Assembly: GCA_902604855.1 (NCBI GenBank)
Contig: CACLAF010000002.1
Span: forward strand, 62,001-126,000
From: an uncultured SAR86 cluster bacterium
Lineage (GTDB): Bacteria > Pseudomonadota > Gammaproteobacteria > Magnimaribacterales > Magnimaribacteraceae
DNA length: 64,000 nt
Direction of reading: 5' to 3'
A program made the position numbers and the translations under genes. Under the pieces are notes generated by a model. The model was not told the origin of the DNA, searched no databases, and saw only the letters and a list, made by a program, of their open reading frames with translations. Positions 42,694-51,476 of the stretch are shown piece by piece (position 1 is the first letter of the stretch; every line of letters begins with the position of its first letter).

Positions 42694-43557
42694 ATGGCAT
42701 TTAAATTAGCCAACATATCTGGCAAAGCAGCTCTTGTAAAAGATGAACATTATTATGATCTGAAAGTAATATCAAATGATACTTTCGATGAAGATACACT
42801 CAATGCCTTGAATCGTTTGGACGAACTGCATGAATTGAATGGTATTTTAGATGAAAAACGGCCTACTGGCTTATTAGAAAAAGCTAAAATAGATGCTCCT
42901 ATTTCTTCACCAAAAAATTGTTATGCAGTAGGTTTAAATTATAGAAATCATGCCGAAGAGGCCGGTATGGAAATACCTAATGTACCAATGATATTCACTA
43001 AACACACCAGTTGCCTAGTTGGACCACATGCAGAGATCGAGATGAGAAGTGATCATGTTGATTATGAAGCTGAATTAGTAGCTGTCATTGGTAAGTCTGG
43101 AAAAGATATAAGCGCAGATGATGCGTGGAATCATGTTGCTGGATTATGTGTAGGTCAAGATATCTCTGACCGAGTAGTTCAATTTGCTGCGAAACCACCT
43201 CAATTTAATCTAGGTAAATCGTTTGATACTTTCGGACCCATGGGTCCTTATCTTGTTTCGTTAGATGCCTTGGATAATAGAGAAAAACTCAAGATAGAAT
43301 GTAAGGTCAATGGTGAAATTAGGCAAAATGACAACACTAATGATCTTATATTCGATATTCCATCTATTATTAAATATTTATCTGAGATAGTTACTCTTAA
43401 TGTTGGCGATGTAATTTTTACAGGAACACCTGGTGGTGTTGGTGTCATGGAAGGTAAATTTTTAAAAGAAGGCGATGTTCTCACGACTAGTATTGAAGGT
43501 CTTGGTTCATTAGTAAATGTATGTAAAAGAATTACAAATCATTCGGGGGTTGAGTAA
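42694..43557 (+). CDS. Fumarylacetoacetate hydrolase (FAH) family protein
   Basis: This 287-aa protein hydrolyses, decarboxylates or isomerises beta-diketo acids at the end of ring-cleavage pathways. The FAH core shows 'YAVGLNYRNHAEEAGM', metal ligands in 'DYEAELVAVIGKSGKDIS', 'GLCVGQDISDR' and 'IFTGTPGGVGVMEG'. Followed by a VOC dioxygenase, SDR, GST and FAD hydroxylase, it probably handles a ring-fission product. Confidence 0.9.
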   Translation: MAFKLANISGKAALVKDEHYYDLKVISNDTFDEDTLNALNRLDELHELNGILDEKRPTGLLEKAKIDAPISSPKNCYAVGLNYRNHAEEAGMEIPNVPMIFTKHTSCLVGPHAEIEMRSDHVDYEAELVAVIGKSGKDISADDAWNHVAGLCVGQDISDRVVQFAAKPPQFNLGKSFDTFGPMGPYLVSLDALDNREKLKIECKVNGEIRQNDNTNDLIFDIPSIIKYLSEIVTLNVGDVIFTGTPGGVGVMEGKFLKEGDVLTTSIEGLGSLVNVCKRITNHSGVE

Positions 43558-43605
43558 GGCAAGCTTGCTTAGATAGAATAAATAGACAATTAAATTGGTG
43601 AAAAT

Positions 43606-44127
43606 ATGAAACTAGGATGGTCACACACAGTTCTTAATATTCAAGATAAGGAAAAAATATTAGATTTTTATATAAATACTTTGGGCTTTAAAGTGAGTGA
43701 TAGTGGTCCAATCTTTGAAAATGGTCCTGAAATAATCTTTATTAGCTATGATCCTGATGAACATCATCAATTAGCATTTGTCTTAGGCAGAGAAGATGTA
43801 GGGTCTCCAACCGCTTTAAATCACATTTCATTTAGAGTTGAAACATACTCAGAATTGAAAGAGTTTAAAAAGAAATTTGATGCAATCAATCATGAATACA
43901 TGCCTTTATGTCATGGGAATGCCCTATCCTTTTATTTCAATGATCCTGAAAATAATGGGATGGAGATATTTTTAGATACCCCCTGGGATGTTGAACAGCC
44001 CCAAGGTGAGCCTTGGAATCCAGAGTTAAATGAAAAAGATGCCTTAAAATGGGTAGAGAATACATTCAAAGATAAACCAGGTTTTGTACTAAAAGAAGAA
44101 AGTACAAAAGAGTTTGTGAATAGATAA
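43606..44127 (+). CDS. VOC-family protein, likely extradiol-type dioxygenase
   Basis: This 173-aa vicinal-oxygen-chelate protein has two beta-alpha-beta-beta-beta modules. Likely metal ligands are H7 in 'GWSHTVLNIQD', a His in 'ALNHISFRV' and the Glu in 'NGMEIFLDTPW'. The combination with 'YFNDPENNGMEIFLDTPW' is common in small catechol-dioxygenase relatives. A glyoxalase-like isomerase is the alternative. It lies 48 bp after FAH and 16 bp before the SDR. Confidence 0.82.
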   Translation: MKLGWSHTVLNIQDKEKILDFYINTLGFKVSDSGPIFENGPEIIFISYDPDEHHQLAFVLGREDVGSPTALNHISFRVETYSELKEFKKKFDAINHEYMPLCHGNALSFYFNDPENNGMEIFLDTPWDVEQPQGEPWNPELNEKDALKWVENTFKDKPGFVLKEESTKEFVNR

Positions 44128-44143
44128 CTGATGAGATTTAAAT

Positions 44144-44917
44144 ATGAGTAATACAACATCTAATAAAGTAGCAATAATAACTGGCGGAAGTAGAGGCGTA
44201 GGAGCAGCCACAGCAAAATTGCTCGCTTCAAAGGGGTGGAACGTGACCATAACTTGCACAAGTTCTATTCAAGATGCAAATGAAGTAGTCCAAGAATGTG
44301 AGGGATTAGGAGTCGAAGCTCTAGCCATAACAGCAGATGTTTCTGAGAATGATGATTGTGTAGAAACAGCCCAACAAACGATCAAAAAATGGGGACGAAT
44401 CGACGCGCTTGTAAATAATGCTGGAACAACAAAATTTGTATTTAATCATGCCGATCTTGATGGTTTAGATGCTGATGATTTTTTACATATATACAAAGTT
44501 AATGTTGTGGGGCCCTTTCAGATGGTAAAGGCTTGCAAAGAAATGCTAATAAATAGTGAGAATCCAAGTGTCGTTAATGTTTCATCTATTGCGGGGATTA
44601 AAGGAATTGGTAGCTCTCTAGCCTATGCATCATCAAAAGGTGCTTTAAATACAATGACGAAATCTATGGCCAGAAATCTCGGTCCTATTAGAGTCAATGC
44701 GATTTGCCCAGGTTTTATTCAAGGGGACTGGTTAAGAAAAGGTATGGGTGATGATCTTTATAATGCAGCTAAGGAGAATTTAACTTCTACTACTCCACTT
44801 AAACTTACTGTTACCCCAGAACAAGTTGCTGAAGGTATATATAACTTTATTGAAATATCAAAAGTAGTAACTGGTGAAACTATGCTCATGGATGGTGGGC
44901 ATCACCTAATTGTCTAA
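44144..44917 (+). CDS. Short-chain dehydrogenase/reductase
   Basis: Classical SDR, 257 aa, with 'AIITGGSRGVGAATAKL' at residues 9-25, 'VNNAGTT', and catalytic 'YASSKGALNTM'. The strand 2 end 'VTITCTSS' leans to NADP(H). It resembles FabG-like ketoreductases and dihydrodiol dehydrogenases. It sits mid-operon between VOC and GST. Confidence 0.88.
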   Translation: MSNTTSNKVAIITGGSRGVGAATAKLLASKGWNVTITCTSSIQDANEVVQECEGLGVEALAITADVSENDDCVETAQQTIKKWGRIDALVNNAGTTKFVFNHADLDGLDADDFLHIYKVNVVGPFQMVKACKEMLINSENPSVVNVSSIAGIKGIGSSLAYASSKGALNTMTKSMARNLGPIRVNAICPGFIQGDWLRKGMGDDLYNAAKENLTSTTPLKLTVTPEQVAEGIYNFIEISKVVTGETMLMDGGHHLIV

Positions 44918-44935
44918 TACTTTGTCCTAAAATAG

Positions 44936-45859
44936 ATGCAAAGGATGAAAGTAGGCCTTCAAGATTACCTAGTCGAGCAAACCTCTGCAGAATGGACCCT
45001 TTATCATAATGATTTTTCACTATGTTCTAGGAAAGTTAGAATTTGTCTTCACGAGGTAGGTTTCAAATATGATTCAAAACATATAGATCTTATTGAAACA
45101 GGGAGGTATGAAGTGGCCTCAAAATCATTTTTAAAAATAAATCCAGGGGCAACAGTACCTGTCTTGCTCAATAAAGGTAGGCCTATATACGAATCACATG
45201 AACAAATTAAATTCATATTCAATGCTAAGGAAAACTTAAATATGATTGAAGACTGTGATATTAAATCAATAAATTACTGGACAGATAAAGCGTCGATGGT
45301 CGGAAATCCAGTAAAAGGTCATGAAAAATATGCCGGTAATACGATTGGACCCCTTACATTTCCACTTTTTACCACTATGCTAAAAAACGTCTCTATCCTA
45401 GAAGTTATGAAAGGATTAATTTCTCACCCAATGAAACAGAGAGTATTTATTTTTTTGCTGCTAAAAATATTTGGGTTTACTTTCATAAAATTACCACCGA
45501 TTCAAAATCTCATTAAATCTTCTTTTAAAGAACTGAATAACCATTTACGCGAGTTAGAAACTGAACTGTCATCAAGTAAAAAAGATTGGCTTGCATCTAA
45601 CAATTTCTCTCACGCAGATATAAGTTGGTCCGTTATCCTTCATCGCCTTGATGAGTGCGGTTGGAACGGTCTTTTGCTTGAAAAAAAACCATTCATCAAT
45701 GCTTACTATAAAAAAATCAAACAAAGAGATAGTTTCATAAAAGGAATAGTAGATCAAAACAATCCTAACCTTCAAAAAGGTATAAAAGAGCTCAAATATG
45801 CCATTCAAAATAATCCATTTCTTAAATCCTTTTATAAGGAACTAAGTGCATTAAATTAG
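44936..45859 (+). CDS. Glutathione S-transferase-like protein
   Basis: This 307-aa protein has an N-terminal thioredoxin-fold GST domain ('WTLYHNDFSLCSRKVRICLH', 'INPGATVPVLLNKG', 'IYESHEQIKFI') and a longer than usual helical C-terminal domain, with a hydrophobic 'VFIFLLLKIFGFTFI' segment. In a ring-cleavage operon a GST often serves as maleylpyruvate/maleylacetoacetate isomerase. Here that is inference. Its stop overlaps the GTG of the next gene. Confidence 0.82.
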   Translation: MQRMKVGLQDYLVEQTSAEWTLYHNDFSLCSRKVRICLHEVGFKYDSKHIDLIETGRYEVASKSFLKINPGATVPVLLNKGRPIYESHEQIKFIFNAKENLNMIEDCDIKSINYWTDKASMVGNPVKGHEKYAGNTIGPLTFPLFTTMLKNVSILEVMKGLISHPMKQRVFIFLLLKIFGFTFIKLPPIQNLIKSSFKELNNHLRELETELSSSKKDWLASNNFSHADISWSVILHRLDECGWNGLLLEKKPFINAYYKKIKQRDSFIKGIVDQNNPNLQKGIKELKYAIQNNPFLKSFYKELSALN

Positions 45860-47376
45860 TGAATCATTTTGATGTAGCCATCATAGGTATGGGACCTGCC
45901 GGAAGTATGGCCGCACTTCTCTTAGAATCATACGGTATGAGAGTCCTGTGCATCGATAAAGAAAAAGATATTTACAATCTTCCAAGAGCAGTAACTGTCA
46001 GCGATCAAGGTTTTAGAATGTCTCAACTAGCTGGAATTGATGACATTTATCTAAAAAATAGCACTATTCTTGGTGGTGCTTACTTTTCTGACAAGAATTT
46101 GGAAATTATTGGCGGTTCTATTGATTTAAAAGGTTTTGTATCAGCAAATGGTTGGCCGGCATCAAGCCTATTTCATCAGCCCTATACAGATCGTGATATA
46201 AGAAATAAATTAGAAAATTCTAATGTTGAAATTATTTTAGAACATGAATTCATAAGTCTTGATCAAAAGAAAGAATCTGTAAGTTTTAAAACTATCAATT
46301 TAAATAATCAAGAAGAGAAAGATTTTACTTCTAGATATTTAATAGGTTCTGATGGAGGATCAAGTGTTGTAAGAAAACAGCTAGGTATCTCTCAAGAGGA
46401 CTTAAATTACAATCGTGATTGGGTTGTTATTGATGTTGAACTTAATGAGCCTGATAAACTTGGTGATAAGTTAATACAAGTTTGTGATAAAGAAAGGCTT
46501 GCAACTTTTGTTCCTTCTCACTTACCTTTTCGAAGATGGGAATTCATTATTCATGAGCACGAAGATAAGGAGAGCTTCTTGGATGACAAAACCATTCACG
46601 AGCTAATAGATAAATGGTTGAAGCCAGAAGAATATAAAATCATAAGAAAGGCTGTTTACCAGTTCCATTCGGTAATTGCTAAAAATTTTCAGAAAGGTAA
46701 CTGCTTTTTAATAGGCGATGCCGCGCATCAAGCTCCTCCTTTTATGGGAGAAGGCATGATGTCTGGTTATAGAGATGCAGTGAACTTATCCTGGAAAATT
46801 GCGGCATCAATTAAAAATAAATTAAATACAAATTTAGTTGATAGCTTCGAGACAGAGAGAATTCCTCACTCTAGATTTGTTGTGAAAAATTCTGCGGGTA
46901 TTGGAGAATTAATGGAAGCTTATGCTGAGGCAGAAACACCAGAAGAGGTCTCACAGGATTTAGTTCAAAAGGGTTATGGATCTTTTATATTACCTAATCT
47001 TACGAAGGGTCTTTTTTTTGGCGGTAAGGCTGATGAGTCAATGAATGCTGGAGAGATTTTTCCCCAGCCCGTAAAGTATTACAATCAAGAAGTTGTAAAG
47101 AGAATGGATCATATTCTAGGGAAAAACTTTTCTTTGATATCAAAATCTCCTTTGGAAATCTCTGAAGATCATTACGAATTTCTTGATTTAATAGAATGTA
47201 AGTTAGTCATTCTTGAAAAAAAATATATTGAGAAAAATCCTTGGATGAAATCTTTTATGGAAAAGGATAGAGCCTTCCTGGTTAGACCTGATAGATATAT
47301 TTTTGGATCTACAAATTCAAATATTTCTATTGATATGCTTATCAATGATTTAAAAATGAGAATAATGAATTCATAG
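45859..47376 (+). CDS. FAD-dependent aromatic hydroxylase (MhpA/PheA-like)
   Basis: This 505-aa class A flavoprotein monooxygenase has a Rossmann start 'VAIIGMGPAGSMAALLLESY', 'IGSDGGSSVVRKQL' (DG motif), and 'FLIGDAAHQAPPFMGEGMMS' (GD motif), the last a hallmark of MhpA/phenol-hydroxylase types. It hydroxylates a phenolic ring using NAD(P)H and O2. The GTG start overlaps the GST stop by one base, which ties the two genes. It ends the operon. Confidence 0.9.
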   Translation: MNHFDVAIIGMGPAGSMAALLLESYGMRVLCIDKEKDIYNLPRAVTVSDQGFRMSQLAGIDDIYLKNSTILGGAYFSDKNLEIIGGSIDLKGFVSANGWPASSLFHQPYTDRDIRNKLENSNVEIILEHEFISLDQKKESVSFKTINLNNQEEKDFTSRYLIGSDGGSSVVRKQLGISQEDLNYNRDWVVIDVELNEPDKLGDKLIQVCDKERLATFVPSHLPFRRWEFIIHEHEDKESFLDDKTIHELIDKWLKPEEYKIIRKAVYQFHSVIAKNFQKGNCFLIGDAAHQAPPFMGEGMMSGYRDAVNLSWKIAASIKNKLNTNLVDSFETERIPHSRFVVKNSAGIGELMEAYAEAETPEEVSQDLVQKGYGSFILPNLTKGLFFGGKADESMNAGEIFPQPVKYYNQEVVKRMDHILGKNFSLISKSPLEISEDHYEFLDLIECKLVILEKKYIEKNPWMKSFMEKDRAFLVRPDRYIFGSTNSNISIDMLINDLKMRIMNS

Positions 47377-47398
47377 GCTAAATTTAGTTGGGCTTAAA

Positions 47399-47932
47399 TC
47401 AATTCTTCCAAAATTTAATCATATTCAAAGTTGTTAAATCTTTAGCAATGAAATGATGATACATAGAAGCAAAAATATGAATAGAGATAAAGGCTATTAT
47501 TAAATTTGTAAAAACCTCATGAAAAAATCTAATTACGTTATAAATTTGTAGATCTCCATTGCCCATCGTTAGATTTAACGTATTAAAAGCAAGAATCGGG
47601 TCAGTTGCATACCTTGCCGTCAATAAACCGGTAACAATCAATCCACCCATCAAGAAGTAAAGTCCGTAATGGCAAACTTTAGCTGAGATTACTTGCCATC
47701 TGGGCATGGAGTCAGGATAACCTGGAGATCCATATTTATATCTTAAGAAGACTCTCAATAAGAAAAGAAATGTTATGAATAGTCCGACACTAGTGTGATC
47801 AATCCTTGATTCCAGTCTATCCAAAATATCCATCTCTCCTCCAAATTTTTGTGCGATATTGAGATCCAGCATAATAATGATAGCCATTACCCAGTGAATT
47901 ATTTTTTGGGACTTTAAAAAATCAGATTTCAT
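47399..47932 (-). CDS. Cytochrome b561 family membrane protein
   Basis: This 177-aa inner-membrane di-heme b-type cytochrome has four helices. Candidate heme His residues lie in 'KIIHWVMAI', 'DHTSVGLFITFLF', 'KVCHYGLYFLMGG' and 'FHEVFTNLIIAFISIHIF'. Such CybB/YceJ proteins pass electrons between quinol and periplasmic partners. It is 3 bp downstream of a lipoprotein gene, in an operon with a Rieske ferredoxin. Confidence 0.9.
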   Translation of the reverse strand: MKSDFLKSQKIIHWVMAIIIMLDLNIAQKFGGEMDILDRLESRIDHTSVGLFITFLFLLRVFLRYKYGSPGYPDSMPRWQVISAKVCHYGLYFLMGGLIVTGLLTARYATDPILAFNTLNLTMGNGDLQIYNVIRFFHEVFTNLIIAFISIHIFASMYHHFIAKDLTTLNMIKFWKN

Positions 47933-47935
47933 CTA

Positions 47936-48304
47936 TTAGATTGGCTTACAATCTAAAGCGAACAAGTAACTTTGGATATGGCTTTCATCGATCTCACCCC
48001 ATACTCTACAAAAGCCTCTTCCGTCCTCTCTATTTCCGAGCTCTAATTCTTCAACTTTTAAACGGAATAAGACTTCGTCAGTATTTTTTTTAGTGACTTC
48101 ATAGAAACCATCCAGAAAAACTTTTTGTCCTGTGACATCAACCGAATAAATCATTTCCATTTTTTCTTTTGTAACATGCATGAAATTAAGTGGGCCACTC
48201 CATTCAACACCATTTGGTTGAGTTGAATTCGAGCAGGAGCCTAAAATGATACTCACAAAAATAATCAGTATTTTATGTTTTATTTTTTGTCCTATAGTCA
48301 CCAA
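47936..48304 (-). CDS. Small lipoprotein of unknown function
   Basis: This 122-aa protein has a signal peptide and lipobox 'FVSIILGSCSNS', so Cys24 would be lipidated. The mature part is beta-rich, with 'VEWSGPLNFMHVTKEKMEMI' and 'WGEIDESHIQSYLFALDCKP'. No family is recognised. The start is non-ATG (TTG at 48304, or GTG at 48301) and lies within the 3' end of the enoyl-CoA hydratase gene, overlapping by about 32 bp. Its position before b561 hints at a periplasmic partner. Confidence 0.7.
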   Translation of the reverse strand: MVTIGQKIKHKILIIFVSIILGSCSNSTQPNGVEWSGPLNFMHVTKEKMEMIYSVDVTGQKVFLDGFYEVTKKNTDEVLFRLKVEELELGNREDGRGFCRVWGEIDESHIQSYLFALDCKPI

Positions 48305-49103
48305 AGTCTTTGTCTCTGTTATCCAATGCTTCTTTTAATCCTGATGAAAGCTCTTTGAGATGTTCTTTAGTGGAATTACTATGCATAGCAAGAGCTTGTA
48401 ATTCTGTACCGGCTCTTATGCCATCTCTCATACCCATAATCTCCATCTGTCTATGTATTGATCTTTTATTGATCGCCTGTATATCCGAAGGCACTTTTGC
48501 TACTTTACTTGCAATTTTTTCAACCTCTTTTGACAAAATGTCAGCAGAGAAAGACTTATTTGCAAACCCATTTTCTGCAGCTTGTTTTCCTGTTATTGTT
48601 TCTCCAGTAAGCATCATCTCCATTGCGTTTCTCATTCCCAACAACCAAGGAAAGAATTGATTATCTGGAGGGCTCATTGATCGAACTACTGGATACCCTA
48701 TTTCAGCATCATCTGAGCAATAAACAAGATCACATGAAGCTGCAAGTTCTGTTCCTCCTGCCAAACAATAGCCATGCACTTCTGCAATGACAGGAGTTGA
48801 GAGATCCCATATCTTAAAGGCTCCTTCAACAACATGGCGTGGCCAAAAACCATCTGTCTTACTGGCATGGTATGGTAAATCTTTGCTGTTATCATATGAA
48901 AGATCGTAACCTGCGCAGAAACATGACCCCTTGCCAGATATGATGATAACTTTTACTTTAGAGTCATTATCTAAAGCCTCTAAACAATTAAAAAGTTCTT
49001 TTCTTAATGGGTTGCAAAGAGCATTTCTTTTATTAGGCCTATTTAAGAAAATACGCCTTATTGAGGGCTCGATTTCAATACAGTCAATAAATTCATAATC
49101 CAT
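48273..49103 (-). CDS. Enoyl-CoA hydratase/isomerase family protein
   Basis: This crotonase-fold protein of about 276 aa has 'IFLNRPNKRNALCNPLRKEL', oxyanion segments 'GKGSCFCAGYDLSYD' and 'AEVHGYCLAGGTELAASCDL', then 'GYPVVRSMSPPDNQFFPWLL'. I start it at the ATG at 49103. The track's longer start (49169) would lie inside the Rieske gene and adds a non-family hydrophobic stretch. Substrate unknown. Confidence 0.88.
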   Translation of the reverse strand: MDYEFIDCIEIEPSIRRIFLNRPNKRNALCNPLRKELFNCLEALDNDSKVKVIIISGKGSCFCAGYDLSYDNSKDLPYHASKTDGFWPRHVVEGAFKIWDLSTPVIAEVHGYCLAGGTELAASCDLVYCSDDAEIGYPVVRSMSPPDNQFFPWLLGMRNAMEMMLTGETITGKQAAENGFANKSFSADILSKEVEKIASKVAKVPSDIQAINKRSIHRQMEIMGMRDGIRAGTELQALAMHSNSTKEHLKELSSGLKEALDNRDKDFGDYRTKNKT

Positions 49104-49113
49104 AAAATTAATA

Positions 49114-49440
49114 TTACTCTGAAATACTTTTTTTAACACCAATAGAAGTACCCTCAATTTGTACATCAAAAGTTTCTAGATCTTCGAAGGCAGGAGGTGA
49201 CTGTACAGATCCATCAGTTAGATCAAATACAGCTCCATGAACAGGACAAGTTATGAAATTATCTATAATTTGTCCTCCACAAAGAGGAATATCTGCATGG
49301 CTGCATTTATCCTCTACAGCAAATATTCCCTTGGTTGTATGACAAATTAATATAGCTTTTCCATCTAATTCTACAGATTGAGATTGATTAATTTCTATAT
49401 CTGTTATGTCTGCAACGTTAATAAATTCTTCACTCATCAT
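49114..49440 (-). CDS. Rieske-type [2Fe-2S] ferredoxin
   Basis: This 108-aa Rieske ferredoxin shuttles electrons to ring-hydroxylating or other oxygenases. Cluster ligands are C46-x-H48 in 'KCSHADIPLCGG' and C65-x-x-H68 in 'TCPVHGAVFD'. There is no signal or membrane anchor, so it is cytosolic (BphF/NirD-like). No terminal oxygenase alpha subunit is encoded in the window, so its partner is elsewhere. Its start overlaps the transporter stop by 11 bp. Confidence 0.92.
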   Translation of the reverse strand: MMSEEFINVADITDIEINQSQSVELDGKAILICHTTKGIFAVEDKCSHADIPLCGGQIIDNFITCPVHGAVFDLTDGSVQSPPAFEDLETFDVQIEGTSIGVKKSISE

Positions 49441-50701
49441 TAACTGCCTTATTTACTTGGAAACCCATGTAAGAGATAAATAACGCAAAAGGTAATGCAG
49501 CCCATGTGACGGATAACACAGCTATTCCAGTTCCAACTAAACCTCTTACAAACCATCCTCCTACAACATCGCCAGATCTTGCAAGAAACGTATCTATGAA
49601 AACCGTTGATTTATATCTATCTTGTTGTTTTAGCTTTGTGTAGATTGACTCTCTAGTAGGCTTATTTAGTCCATATTCAAATATTCTCAGACTTATCACA
49701 ACCATCATCACAGTTGTGATATTTGGATAAAAAGCATAAGCCATGAAAGCAATTGCAAACAAGACACCGTAAATAGATAGCACAGCTAAGGAACCCACTC
49801 TTCGTAAGATATAGGAGGCAAGGAAGAGCTGCATACAAAGAGTTAAAGGAGTAACAATTTGCTCTATTCTTGCAAAAAAACCAGTCCTTTCGCATGGATC
49901 TTTTGACCATTCCTCAACAATTCCTAAAGAAATCATCCAAGAGGTTGTCATTAGCATAGTGAATAATATGACATAAAGGCCTATATTCCTTATGGCGGGA
50001 TCTTTGATAATATTTTGAATTGCATCAAAGCTAGAACCACCTAACTCTTTTGGGGAATTGTCCATATCTAATGCTCTAGGCTTGAATGCTCTAGAAAAAA
50101 ATATAGCGAAAAGAAGTGAAAAAATGGAAAAAACTATCAAGCTCATAGGCCCTAAATCAGAAATAGAGGTATTGCCACAAATTTCAGTTGAAAAATATCT
50201 TGCAACAGTAGATCCAAAAAAAGCACCTAATGAACCTCCTGCACTGATAATACCGAAGAATTTTTTTGAGTCTGTATGCGAAAAGAAATTAATCATAGTG
50301 ACCCAAAAAATAGATACAACGAAAAAAGAGTATACATTTGCCCAGATATAGAAAGCTCTACCTGTCCAAATACGACCGTCTTCGCCTGCAAATGTCCACA
50401 ATATTAAAAATAGGATTAAATTCAGAATGAAAAAAGAGTAGATATAGAGAATTAAATGATTTTGATTTATACGAGAAACCAACCAGGAATAAATGGGATT
50501 GATAATGAGCATAGCCAACATAACTCCCATCAATAGCCAGGGAAGATTATAAATTCCTCCTTGAACAGCTAATTCGTTTCTTACAGGTCTCAATGCATAC
50601 CAAGAAGCTAAGACGAAAAAGAAAAATAAGAAAGCTCTGAATAGAATTATCTTTTCGTTTTTCTCTATTGTTGGCAAAAAACTAATTAAATTTTTTTCCA
50701 T
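49430..50701 (-). CDS. NTP/NDP exchange transporter-like (TLC family) membrane protein
   Basis: This 423-aa protein has about 11-12 membrane helices. 'WYALRPVRNELAVQGG' in the first loop and 'FWVTMINFFSHTDSKKFFGI' match the ATP/ADP translocase-like (Npt/Tlc) branch also found in free-living bacteria. Those in parasites swap host ATP; the cargo of the free-living versions is poorly known. It heads the operon with the Rieske ferredoxin. Confidence 0.75.
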   Translation of the reverse strand: MEKNLISFLPTIEKNEKIILFRAFLFFFFVLASWYALRPVRNELAVQGGIYNLPWLLMGVMLAMLIINPIYSWLVSRINQNHLILYIYSFFILNLILFLILWTFAGEDGRIWTGRAFYIWANVYSFFVVSIFWVTMINFFSHTDSKKFFGIISAGGSLGAFFGSTVARYFSTEICGNTSISDLGPMSLIVFSIFSLLFAIFFSRAFKPRALDMDNSPKELGGSSFDAIQNIIKDPAIRNIGLYVILFTMLMTTSWMISLGIVEEWSKDPCERTGFFARIEQIVTPLTLCMQLFLASYILRRVGSLAVLSIYGVLFAIAFMAYAFYPNITTVMMVVISLRIFEYGLNKPTRESIYTKLKQQDRYKSTVFIDTFLARSGDVVGGWFVRGLVGTGIAVLSVTWAALPFALFISYMGFQVNKAVNDE

Positions 50702-50765
50702 ATTGTCATTATATTGTTGAAATTCTTAACTACCATACAAGTAAATTTATTTTTATACTGAATAA

Positions 50766-51476
50766 ATGAATGCGCAACCTTTTGAGATCTTTGGGGAGTC
50801 TCACTTAGTTACATTACTATTGATATTAGCTGTAGCGTTCTTTCTTCCTTTTTTTATAAAAAATAGCTATCTAGGTAACAAACTATTAATTGCTAAGGTC
50901 CTGGGAGTCTCTGCTATTACGTTGGAGTTAACTAAACCATTTATTTGGCACTACGGGTTGGATTTTCCCTGGATCAAACTGATACCTATTCATATGTGCA
51001 ATTTATCTACATTGTTTATTGGGATATTTTTACTCACGGAAAAAAGAATATTTTTTGAGGTATCTTTTTTCTGGGGGATCGGAGGAGGAATTAATGCATT
51101 AATTACCCCTGATATTCCTAAAACTTTTCCAGACCCACAATTTATCTTATTTTTCATAGGCCATGGGCTTTTAATAATTGCAATAGCCTATGCCTGCATA
51201 GCTTTAAAAAATCGACCCACTCTTAGCTCTGTTAAAAATGGGATTTATTTGTCTTTATCGATTCTACCGATCATATATGTAGTAAATATGCTTTTAGGAC
51301 CTCCAGCAAATTATTGGTATCTAGGTACAAAACCAATTGGTGAGAGTATTCTAGACTTTTTTCCAGAACCACCTTGGCATATACCTCTGTTGATTATTAT
51401 TGGAGCAGTTCTATTTTTTATAATTTACTCACCTTATTGGATATACGATAAATTTAAGAGGGAAGATGTTGGATGA
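50766..51476 (+). CDS. YwaF/TIGR02206-type (TMEM164-like) membrane protein
   Basis: This 236-aa protein has about seven helices. Family marks are 'FEIFGESHLVTLLLILA' at the N-terminus, 'KLIPIHMCNLSTLFIGIFLL', 'FFWGIGGGINALITPDI' and 'LFFIGHGLLIIAIAY'. Conserved His residues in helices (H13, H77-like, H133-like) are typical. Function of the bacterial family is not established; eukaryotic TMEM164 is an acyltransferase. It overlaps the convergent VOC gene by 23 bp. Confidence 0.82.
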   Translation: MNAQPFEIFGESHLVTLLLILAVAFFLPFFIKNSYLGNKLLIAKVLGVSAITLELTKPFIWHYGLDFPWIKLIPIHMCNLSTLFIGIFLLTEKRIFFEVSFFWGIGGGINALITPDIPKTFPDPQFILFFIGHGLLIIAIAYACIALKNRPTLSSVKNGIYLSLSILPIIYVVNMLLGPPANYWYLGTKPIGESILDFFPEPPWHIPLLIIIGAVLFFIIYSPYWIYDKFKREDVG

